NCBI RefSeq assembly: GCF_002355275.1
Contig: NZ_CP023449.1
Location: forward strand, 1-64,000
Origin: Rhizorhabdus dicambivorans
GTDB taxonomy: Bacteria > Pseudomonadota > Alphaproteobacteria > Sphingomonadales > Sphingomonadaceae
Reading direction: 5' to 3'
Length of the DNA: 64,000 nt
This document shows, one piece after another, positions 57,198 through 64,000 of this stretch. The position numbers were made by a program, and so were the translations under genes. Each line of letters begins with the position of its first letter. Positions within the stretch are counted from its first letter, which is position 1. The notes below the pieces were generated by a model. The model was not told the origin of the DNA and did no database searches. It saw nothing but the letters and a program-made list of their open reading frames with translations.

Positions 57198-57361
57198 GCG
57201 TGGAATCCCCGAAGGCAAGGCAGGATGGCATTGCGGTTCGGTGGAGGTTCATCGCGCTTGTCCCTGATGGCGCGGACGGCCCGCGCGGCCGGACCTATAT
57301 AGGAGGGCGATGGTCGAGGCCAAGCTTTCCCATCGGCCGGGCTTCTGGCTAAGTTCCCTGC

Positions 57362-58018
57362 ATGACCAACCTCCGACTCGCGCTCGCCGCCCTCACCCTC
57401 TTCCCCGCCGCCCCGCTGCTCGCCCAGGCCGCGCCACCACCGCCCGCCGCGCCCGCGCCCAAGCCGGCGACGGTGTTCGTCCGGATCACGACCAGCGAAG
57501 GGCCGATCCTGTTGGAGCTGGAAAAGGAGAAAGCACCGGTCACGGTCGCCAACTTCCTGAAATATGTCGACCTCAAGCGCTATGACGGGATCAGCTTCTA
57601 CCGTGCCGTCGCGGTGCCCAACGAGCCCAGCCAGGGCTTCATCCAGGGCGGCATCCGCGAGGACGCCCGCAAGATATTGCCGCCGATCGCGCATGAATCG
57701 ACGACGAAGACCGGCCTCCATCATACGAACGGCGCGATATCGATGGCGCGCAACGCGCCGGGCACCGCGACCTGCGACTTCTTCATCATCGTCGGCGACA
57801 TGACCTATATGGACGCCAACCCCAGCGCCCCCGGCGACAACCAGGGCTATGCGGTGTTCGGCCATGTCGTCGAGGGGATGGACGTGGTGAAGAAGATCCT
57901 CGCCGCGCCGCGATCGCCGACGGCCGGGGTGGGCGTGATGAAGGGCCAGATGCTCGCGGCGCCGGTGAAGATCGTGACCGCGCGGCGGGCGACCGCGCCG
58001 GTGGCCAAGGCGCCGTAA
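57362..58018 (+). CDS. Periplasmic cyclophilin-type peptidyl-prolyl isomerase
   Basis: A 218-residue protein with a signal peptide (LRLALAALTLFPAAPLLAQA) and a proline-rich spacer, then the cyclophilin domain: EGPILLELEKEKAPVTVANF, YDGISFYRAVAV with the catalytic Arg, GFIQGGI, HTNGAISMARNAPGTATCDFFI and GYAVFGHVVEGMDVVKKI. It helps fold exported proteins. It is divergent from the ABC-F gene. Confidence 0.93.
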   Translation: MTNLRLALAALTLFPAAPLLAQAAPPPPAAPAPKPATVFVRITTSEGPILLELEKEKAPVTVANFLKYVDLKRYDGISFYRAVAVPNEPSQGFIQGGIREDARKILPPIAHESTTKTGLHHTNGAISMARNAPGTATCDFFIIVGDMTYMDANPSAPGDNQGYAVFGHVVEGMDVVKKILAAPRSPTAGVGVMKGQMLAAPVKIVTARRATAPVAKAP

Positions 58019-58022
58019 ATCG

Positions 58023-58113
58023 TGTCGCCCCGGCGGAGGCCGGGGCCGCAAGAGGCTCTTGCCTAACCTGACCGCAGGAGCCGATGACGGCCCCGGCCTC
58101 CGCCGGGGCGACG
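58023..58113. repeat. REP-like inverted pair between convergent cyclophilin and matB genes
   Basis: TCGCCCCGGCGGAGGCCGGG and its inverse CCCGGCCTCCGCCGGGGCGA are nearly perfect inverted copies separated by about 47 bases. This is the best-preserved copy of the family. Confidence 0.75.
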
Positions 58114-58127
58114 CGCAGGAGTGAAGC

Positions 58128-59621
58128 CTACCCCAGCACGTCCTTATGCTCTTCGCGGAGCAGGGCCTTCTGCACCTTGCCCATCGCGTTCTTGGGCAGC
58201 GCGTCGACGAACAGGATCGCGCGCGGCTGCTTGTAGCGGGCCAGCTGATCGGCCAGCCCCGCCTTGATCGCTTCGGCGTCCGAGAAACCGGGCTCGCGCG
58301 GGACGATCACCGCGACCGGGGCCTCGCCCAGTTCGCGATGGGGCACAGCGATCACCGCCGATTCGTGGACCTGGGGCAGTTCGTCGAGCGCGGTTTCGAC
58401 CTCGGCCGGATAGACATTGTACCCGCCCGAGATGATCAGGTCCTTGGCGCGCCCGACCAGGCTGACATAGCCACGGGCATCGACGAAGCCGAGATCGCCC
58501 GAGACGAAGCGGCCGTCGCGGAACTCGGCCGCCGTCTTCTCCGGCATCCGCCAATAGCCCTGGAAGACGTTGGGGCCGGATATCTCGACCACGCCGACCT
58601 CGCCCTGCGGCATCTCCGCGCCGGTCTCGGGATCGGCGATGCGGATCGACACTCCCGGCAGCGGCACGCCGACGGTGCCTGCGATCCGATCCCCGTCATA
58701 GGGGTTGGAGATGTTCATGTTGGTCTCGGTCATGCCATAGCGTTCAAGGATGGCGTGGCCGGTGCGCTCGCGGAACTCGCGGTGGATATCGGCGGAGAGC
58801 GGCGCCGATCCCGAGACGAACAGCCGCATGTGCGCCACCAGATCGCCGGTGAAGCCGGGATCGTCGAGCAGGCGGATGTAGAAGGTCGGCACCCCCATCA
58901 TCGTCGTCGCGCGCGGGAGTTGCGCCAGCACCTGCCTGGCGTCAAACTTCGCCAGGAAGATCATCGAGGCGCCGGCGGCGAGGATCGTGTTGGTGGCGAC
59001 GAACAAGCCGTGGGTGTGGAAGATCGGCAGGGCGTGGAGCAGCACGTCCGCGCCCGTGAACCGCCACGCATCCTTCAGCATGAAGGCGTTGGAGCCGAGA
59101 TTGTCGTGGCTCAGCATCGCCCCCTTGGAGCGCCCGGTGGTGCCCGATGTATAGAGGATCGCGGCAAGGTCCTTGTCGTCCCGCGCGACATCGTCGAAAT
59201 GGCCGGGCTGCCCGGCCGCCTGCGCGGCCAGGCTTTCCAGCGTCGCGAACCTCGGCACGCCCGCCACCTCGGCCAGCGGCTCGATCGACGCCAGCGTGGC
59301 CGGATCGCAGACGAACAGCGCCGGTTCGGCATCGCGCATGAAATAGTCGAGCTCGCCTGCGGTATAGGCGGTGTTGAGCGGCAGGAAGACCGCCCCGGCG
59401 CGCAGCGCGCCGAGATAGAGCATCAGCATGTCGATGCTCTTTTCCGCCTGGACCGCGACCCGATCGCCGATCCCAACGCCCGCGGCGCGCAGCTGGTGTG
59501 CGAAGCCCGCCGAGCGGCGCCCGACATCGCCATAGGTGACGATGCCGCCATCGGGGAGATGGGCGAAGGGGGTTTCGGCGGAGGGGAAACCGGCGGCGAG
59601 GCGGGTGTAGAGATTGGCCAT
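58128..59621 (-). CDS. matB: Malonyl-CoA synthetase (malonate--CoA ligase)
   Basis: A 497-residue acyl-adenylate enzyme: AILYTSGTTGRSKGAMLSH at about residue 155, LPIFHTHGLFVATN, ILERYGMTETNMN, FVSGDLGFVDARGYV, and the C-terminal Lys in KNAMGKVQK. VQAEKSIDMLMLYLGALRAG and VFLPLNTAYTAGELDYF match the MatB group, which activates malonate or methylmalonate. Malonate decarboxylase partners are not adjacent, so another small dicarboxylate remains possible. Confidence 0.85.
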   Translation of the reverse strand: MANLYTRLAAGFPSAETPFAHLPDGGIVTYGDVGRRSAGFAHQLRAAGVGIGDRVAVQAEKSIDMLMLYLGALRAGAVFLPLNTAYTAGELDYFMRDAEPALFVCDPATLASIEPLAEVAGVPRFATLESLAAQAAGQPGHFDDVARDDKDLAAILYTSGTTGRSKGAMLSHDNLGSNAFMLKDAWRFTGADVLLHALPIFHTHGLFVATNTILAAGASMIFLAKFDARQVLAQLPRATTMMGVPTFYIRLLDDPGFTGDLVAHMRLFVSGSAPLSADIHREFRERTGHAILERYGMTETNMNISNPYDGDRIAGTVGVPLPGVSIRIADPETGAEMPQGEVGVVEISGPNVFQGYWRMPEKTAAEFRDGRFVSGDLGFVDARGYVSLVGRAKDLIISGGYNVYPAEVETALDELPQVHESAVIAVPHRELGEAPVAVIVPREPGFSDAEAIKAGLADQLARYKQPRAILFVDALPKNAMGKVQKALLREEHKDVLG

Positions 59622-59642
59622 CCCCGCCCCTTAGCGGAGTGA

Positions 59643-60950
59643 TCAGCGCGATTGAAGCGCCCCCGCCTCCCGCCCCATCCAGACCCGCATCAGCAGCGAG
59701 GCGGCGACCGTGGCGCTGGCGGCGGCAATCGCGCCGAACAGCGGCAGCAGCACCGCGAGCAGGAACGCGAACAGCGCCGCGCCCGCCAGCCTTATGCGCA
59801 GCACCGCGCCCGCCCGGCCATGCGCAACCAGCCGCGGTTCCAGCGCGAAGCCCGACAGGTCGATCGCGACGCCGACCGCGAGGATCGACAGCAGCCCCTG
59901 GGCGAAGCCATAATCCCGCCCGGCGAGCAGCATGATCAGCCAGGGGCCGCCCGCCACGCCGATCAGGATCACCGCGGCCGCCAGCCCCAGCGCGTAGCGG
60001 CTCACCCGCGCCATGACATGATCGAGCGTGGCGAGGTCCGCGCCGGCATGGAGCCGGGCCATTTCGGGATAGACGATCCGCGCGGCGATCTGGATCGGCC
60101 GGGCGAGCGCACGGGCGATCCTGGCGGCGATGCGATAGCCGCCCGCTGCCGCGGCCCCCGCCACACCACCGACCGCGAGCGTGCCGAGCTGTTCGGTCAG
60201 CAGGCCCAGCGTGCCGGCGGCGTTGGTGGTCAGCATGAAGCGCCAGATGCCCGCATTCTCCCGGTTCGCCCTATGCCACTGCCTGCGGCCCAGCGCGATC
60301 GGCAGGGGGGTGAGGGCCAGCGCCGCCGCCCAGGTCGCGGCATGCTGGGCGAGCGCGGCGGCGGCCCACGCGGCAAGGAACAGCTCGATCCCGCCGCCCG
60401 TGGCCCAGGCGACCAGCGATCCGGCCAGGCGCACCGATGGCCCCACCGCCTGCACATAGGCGATCAGCTCGAACCGATCGACGAGGCGCAGCATGCCGGT
60501 CGGCGTCGCCCCGATCGACAGCAGCAGCGCCACCCCGAACCAGGCGGCATGCTGCTGCTGGGCGGGGTTCCAATCCAGCCAGGCCGCGACCAGCGGCACC
60601 GCCAGCACCGCGGCCGCCGCCCCCAGCAGGGCGCCGACGATATCGAGCAGGGTGGTGAAGCCGAGCAGCCGGGCGAGCCGATCGCGGCGCCCCTTCGCCA
60701 GATGGATCATCCCGTAGCGGATCACCGTCTGCCAGGACTGGAGCTGCGCGACATTGGCGATGGCCTGCCCATAGGCCAGGATCAGCGAGAACAGGCCGAA
60801 GCCGGCAGGCCCCAGCGCCCGCGCCGCGACGCCGAGATAGACGAGGCTCGCCACCGCCTGGAAGCCGCGCCCGCCCAGCAGCCAGACGAGGTTGCGGCCC
60901 ATCCGCGCGAACACCGCGCCGCCGCCTTGGGCTGCCGCCGCCGCCGTCAT
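59643..60950 (-). CDS. Oligosaccharide flippase family protein (Wzx-like)
   Basis: A 435-residue protein with about twelve membrane helices in the MOP/polysaccharide-transport arrangement, starting GRNLVWLLGGRGFQAVASLVYLG (partly shown) and ALGPAGFGLFSLILAYGQ, typical of Wzx/RfbX-type lipid-linked sugar flippases. The stop of the glycosyltransferase gene upstream overlaps its start by four bases, so both act in one surface-glycan pathway. Confidence 0.88.
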   Translation of the reverse strand: MTAAAAAQGGGAVFARMGRNLVWLLGGRGFQAVASLVYLGVAARALGPAGFGLFSLILAYGQAIANVAQLQSWQTVIRYGMIHLAKGRRDRLARLLGFTTLLDIVGALLGAAAAVLAVPLVAAWLDWNPAQQQHAAWFGVALLLSIGATPTGMLRLVDRFELIAYVQAVGPSVRLAGSLVAWATGGGIELFLAAWAAAALAQHAATWAAALALTPLPIALGRRQWHRANRENAGIWRFMLTTNAAGTLGLLTEQLGTLAVGGVAGAAAAGGYRIAARIARALARPIQIAARIVYPEMARLHAGADLATLDHVMARVSRYALGLAAAVILIGVAGGPWLIMLLAGRDYGFAQGLLSILAVGVAIDLSGFALEPRLVAHGRAGAVLRIRLAGAALFAFLLAVLLPLFGAIAAASATVAASLLMRVWMGREAGALQSR

Positions 60951-62071
60951 GCGGCGCTCCGCACCCCGCCCGCCATCTCCGCCAGCACATCCTCGATCAG
61001 CCCGCGATAGATGGCCGATGGCAGTGCGTAATCGCGCGCCCGATCGCCGGGACGCACCGCCGCGCCGGAAAGCTGGACATGGATCGCCGCCGCCAGCTCC
61101 TCGGCGCGCTCGCCACCGACCAGCAGGCCATGGCGGCCTTCGCCCAGCACCAGCGGCGCGTCACCCGCCAGCCGCGAGGCGATCACCGGCTTACCGACCG
61201 CCATCGCCTCGAGCAGCGCCAGCGACGAGCCCTCCCAGCGCGACGGCAGCACGAACAGCGCCGCACGCGCGGCCCAGGCGAAGACATTGCCGGTCTCCCC
61301 CGCCAGCAGAAAATCCTCGCCCAGTCCGGCCGCCTCGGCGCGCTGGAGCAGGCTGGAGCGCTCATCCGCGCTGCCGCCGCCGACGATGGCGAGGCGCAGC
61401 CGCCGGCCCTGCCGGGCGATTGCCACCGCATCGATCAGCAACTCGAAATTCTTCTGCGGGCGCAACCGGCCGATGCCGAGGACGACCGGCACATCCTCCT
61501 CGAACCAGCGATGCGGCGAGGGCGCCCGGGCCTGGGCGAGCGCATGATCGACATCGACCCCGCTCGGTATCTCCACCGCATGGCCCGTCTCCAGCGAGCG
61601 GGCGAGCATCGGCGCCCGGCCCAGCGCCGCGCCGACGATCGCGATCCGCGCCGCGTCCGCCACCAGCCGTTCCATCCAGCGCATCCGCAAGGCGCCGCGC
61701 AGGCCGTCGCCGCGCGTCACCGCGTTGCTGATGCGGTAGATACGGGGGAAGCGGCCAAGGCCCTGTGCGGCGATATGCGGGGTGGCGTGGCCGAGATTGC
61801 CCATCGATACGATCACGCCGGGCGGCTGCGTCTTCAGCCAGCGGCGCAGCGGCCAGGCGGCGGTTATCCGCGAGGCCGCAGGGCTGGCCGCCTCCTTCAG
61901 GATCACCGTCCGGTAGGGCGCCCGCTCCACCGCATCGCGGAAGAAGCCCTCGCCATGGCCGGCGACCAGGGTGGTATCGTGGAAGGCGGCGCAATGTTCG
62001 GCCAGCATCATCGCGTCGCGGGTCACACCGCTGGAGCGCAGATCGTGGATATAGATGATGATATGGCCCAT
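60947..62071 (-). CDS. Glycosyltransferase family 4 protein
   Basis: The 374-residue GT-B enzyme begins MGHIIIYIHDLRSSGVTRDAM, an acceptor-side loop. The donor half has IPSGVDVDHALAQ, VLGIGRLRPQKNFELLID, LAIVGGGSADERSSL and the EX7E region PSRWEGSSLALLEAMAVGKPVI. It transfers a nucleotide-activated sugar with retention. The gene is coupled to the flippase (ATGA) and divergent from the ATP-grasp gene. Confidence 0.92.
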   Translation of the reverse strand: MGHIIIYIHDLRSSGVTRDAMMLAEHCAAFHDTTLVAGHGEGFFRDAVERAPYRTVILKEAASPAASRITAAWPLRRWLKTQPPGVIVSMGNLGHATPHIAAQGLGRFPRIYRISNAVTRGDGLRGALRMRWMERLVADAARIAIVGAALGRAPMLARSLETGHAVEIPSGVDVDHALAQARAPSPHRWFEEDVPVVLGIGRLRPQKNFELLIDAVAIARQGRRLRLAIVGGGSADERSSLLQRAEAAGLGEDFLLAGETGNVFAWAARAALFVLPSRWEGSSLALLEAMAVGKPVIASRLAGDAPLVLGEGRHGLLVGGERAEELAAAIHVQLSGAAVRPGDRARDYALPSAIYRGLIEDVLAEMAGGVRSAA

Positions 62072-62145
62072 GCGTCCCGGTCCGACCCGAAAACGTCATG
62101 CTAGCGGCGATATATGACGATCCCGCGAGCGCGACGGGACCCGGC

Positions 62146-63288
62146 ATGGCAGGCTATAACCGATTCTATCATCTGAAGAAGGCATGGCCGCTGTTCCCCG
62201 GCATCGTCCGCCCGATCGCGGCGGCCTTCCTCGGGGATCATTATGCGCGGCGGCGGGCGCGGCGCGGCCGCTTACGCGCCGGGATCGACGCGCTGGTCGG
62301 CCTCGGCTTCCATCTGTGGATCCCGCGCCGGGCCGCGCTGGTGCAGCGGCGCTTCGGCTATGACGAGAACTGGCGCCGCCGGGCGATCGCGATCGCGCGG
62401 GCGCGCTTCGCCGATCCCAACGACATCGCGCTGTTCCGGATCGAGCAGGCCGAGCAGCTCGACCATTATATCCGCCGCTTCGAGGATGCCGCCATCAACA
62501 AGCGGATCAACCCGCTGGGCTGGACCGGCGACTGCGCGCTGGCCGACAAGCGCCGCTTCGCCGAGCGTTGCCGGATCGCCTGCCTGCCTCATGCCGAGAC
62601 GGTCGCGATGGTCGAGGCCGGCCAGGTCCACATCCTCGCCGATCCCGCCGACCGGCCGCTGATCGCCAAGCCCGCCGACGGCGAGGGCGGCGACGGCGTC
62701 CGCATGCTGGGGTCGATCGCCGACGCGCCCACGCTGATGGCGCGGCTGCGCGGGATACGGCACCCGACCATCGTCCAGCCGCTGATCAGGGTTCATCCCG
62801 AGCTGGCCGACATCGCGCTGGGCGCGCTGCCCACCGTGCGGATCGTGTCGATCCTGGACGAGGCGGGCCGGCCCGAGGTGGTGAGCGCCACCTTCCGCTG
62901 CGCCTCCGACCCGCGCGCGCGGGTCGACAATATGAAGGCCGGCGGGCTGATCGTGCCGGTCGACCTGACCGACGGGCGTCTCGGCCTCGCCTGCTTCGGC
63001 TATGGCGGCCATGATCATGACATCCATCCCGCGACCGGCGCGCCGATCGCCGGACGGACCCTGCCCGGCTGGGCCGAGGCGATCACCCTCGTCACCGGAG
63101 CGCATTGCGCCGCCTTTGCCGATTATGCGCTGATCGGCTGGGACGTGGCGCTGACCGGGCAAGGCCCCGTGCTGATCGAGGGCAATGGCAAGCCCGGCGT
63201 GCTGATGCCGCAGCGCGCCGCCCGGCGCGGCCTGGGCGAAAGCTGCTACGGCGCGCTGCTCGCCCACCATCTCGCAACCAAATCGTAG
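62146..63288 (+). CDS. Sugar-transfer associated ATP-grasp protein
   Basis: ATG 62146 (MAGYNRFYHLKKAWPLFPG) gives 380 residues; ATG 62098 would add 16. ATP-grasp features are LADKRRFAERCRIACLPHAE, LIAKPADGEGGDGVRMLG, HPTIVQPLIRVHPELADI, PTVRIVSILDEAG, MKAGGLIVPVDLTDG and the metal site VLIEGNGKPGVLMPQ. The family sits among glycan genes and is thought to ligate amino acids or similar groups to sugars, forming ATP-dependent amide or ester bonds. The next gene encodes a second ATP-grasp protein. Confidence 0.85.
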   Translation: MAGYNRFYHLKKAWPLFPGIVRPIAAAFLGDHYARRRARRGRLRAGIDALVGLGFHLWIPRRAALVQRRFGYDENWRRRAIAIARARFADPNDIALFRIEQAEQLDHYIRRFEDAAINKRINPLGWTGDCALADKRRFAERCRIACLPHAETVAMVEAGQVHILADPADRPLIAKPADGEGGDGVRMLGSIADAPTLMARLRGIRHPTIVQPLIRVHPELADIALGALPTVRIVSILDEAGRPEVVSATFRCASDPRARVDNMKAGGLIVPVDLTDGRLGLACFGYGGHDHDIHPATGAPIAGRTLPGWAEAITLVTGAHCAAFADYALIGWDVALTGQGPVLIEGNGKPGVLMPQRAARRGLGESCYGALLAHHLATKS

Positions 63289-63375
63289 CCGTGCCGTCAC
63301 GCCGCCGCCCCATGCGGGTAACAAGCCCGGCCTAGACCCGTCGCGATCGGCGTACCGCCGGGCTGGAGACACGAC

Positions 63376-64000
63376 ATGACCCGCAACGCGGCGCCCCGCG
63401 CGCTTCCCGCGGCGACGAAGCGCGCCCTCAAGATCCTGTTCATCGCCAAGCATGTGCATTGGGAAGGCGGGCTGCACCCCAGCGACGGCACCCATGCCAC
63501 CTATCACCGCGAGATGCGCGCCGTGCTGGAGGGGATCGGCGTCGATCTCCAGCTGGCCGATAGCTATGAGGCGCTGTTCGCCGCCCCCGATGCCGACTTC
63601 GTCTTCCCGCTGCTCAACCGGGGCGGCTTCCTCAATTCGGAGATGCTGCTGCCGCTGCTGTGCGAGCGTTCGGGCATCCCCTATCTGGGGGCCAGCCCGA
63701 TCCTGCGCGGACTTTCCGACGACAAGCATCTTTCCAAGCGCGTCGCCGCCGCGCGCGGCCTGCCGACCGCGCCCTGGGCGATGTTCCGCCATGGCGTGCC
63801 GGCCGACCTGTCGATCGTCCCGCCGGCGCGCAAATGGGTGGTCAAGCCCAACGCATCATCGGCCAGCTGGGGGATCAGCGCCGCCCATGACCATGCCGAT
63901 ATCGCGGCTGCGGTGGGCAAGATCCACAAGGAGGGCCATGACGCGATCGTCGAGCCCTTCATCCCCGGCCATGACATCGAGGTGTGCGTCATCACCCTCG
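63376..64000 (+). CDS. ATP-grasp protein, D-Ala-D-Ala ligase-like (3' end outside window)
   Basis: ATG 63376 opens a frame that runs past the window end. The visible 208 residues show KILFIAKHVHWEGGLHP, DFVFPLLNRGGFLNSEMLLPL in part, IPYLGASPILRGLSDDKHLSK and KWVVKPNASSASWGISAAHD, the pre-ATP-grasp and lid regions of the D-alanine ligase superfamily. It is not a standard Ddl, as the N-terminus lacks the GGxSxE motif. It may act with the preceding ATP-grasp protein. Confidence 0.8.
   Translation, partial: MTRNAAPRALPAATKRALKILFIAKHVHWEGGLHPSDGTHATYHREMRAVLEGIGVDLQLADSYEALFAAPDADFVFPLLNRGGFLNSEMLLPLLCERSGIPYLGASPILRGLSDDKHLSKRVAAARGLPTAPWAMFRHGVPADLSIVPPARKWVVKPNASSASWGISAAHDHADIAAAVGKIHKEGHDAIVEPFIPGHDIEVCVITL

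Overview
The window looks like a chromosomal segment of a high-GC alphaproteobacterium of the Sphingomonadales (Sphingomonas/Rhizorhabdus type). The grounds are the block TIGR02300 gene - aroA - cmk - rpsA next to tRNA-Ala(GGC), the COQ9-family gene, the ribD-ribE-ribBX-ribH cluster, the many REP-like GC-rich inverted repeats, and protein sequences that read as sphingomonad. This is inference from recognised families; no search was run.

Layout. 0-10 kb: C-terminus of an AsmA-like protein, a broken SMI1/KNR4 gene, hisN, prs, gltX, pspC, tonB and the riboflavin genes ribD, ribE, HTH-ribBX and ribH. Nearly every gene between 0.6 and 9.4 kb carries one or more single-base frame breaks, including genes expected to be essential. 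I read this mainly as a low-quality stretch of consensus rather than gene decay. 10-19 kb: an ene-reductase, a DMT exporter, COQ9, feoAB iron uptake, ssb, and kpsC-kpsS capsule lipid-linker genes. 19.4-22.1 kb: an AT-richer islet with a tyrosine recombinase and two convergent genes (a methyltransferase and a membrane-tailed GNAT), whose start regions carry identical 16-bp inverted copies of one sequence. 22.1-26.8 kb: rpsA, cmk, aroA, a zinc-ribbon protein and tRNA-Ala. 26.8-30 kb: a second small islet next to the tRNA with a KAP-type P-loop NTPase and a decayed serine recombinase.

30-46 kb: a lipoprotein, a receiver-only response regulator convergent with an HWE sensor kinase, a tandem glycine riboswitch in front of L-serine ammonia-lyase, an NTF2-like/SDR pair, PhoX phosphatase, a ChrA chromate transporter, a TonB-dependent receptor, and a purine-salvage pair (phosphoribosyltransferase and adenine/adenosine deaminase). 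46-53 kb: a minus-strand operon joining an OplAH-type 5-oxoprolinase to DUF969, DUF979 and DUF2891 proteins, consistent with uptake and hydrolysis of 5-oxoproline. 53-64 kb: a low-complexity secreted protein, DUF1905, an exported amidohydrolase, an ABC-F ATPase, a cyclophilin, malonyl-CoA synthetase, and a surface-glycan cluster (flippase, GT4 glycosyltransferase and two ATP-grasp proteins, the last cut by the window end).

The observations most worth following are: (1) the recombinase-linked 1.7-kb segment with inverted 16-bp boundaries, which may be invertible or mobile; (2) a ~92-nt element present twice (2074-2163 and 8132-8224) whose three hairpins covary, suggesting an RNA or hairpin-DNA family I cannot name; (3) the 5-oxoprolinase-DUF969-DUF979-DUF2891 operon; (4) an HTH-RibB-RibX fusion with a palindrome in its own promoter; (5) an array of alternating TTGGC/GCCAA half-sites upstream of tonB.
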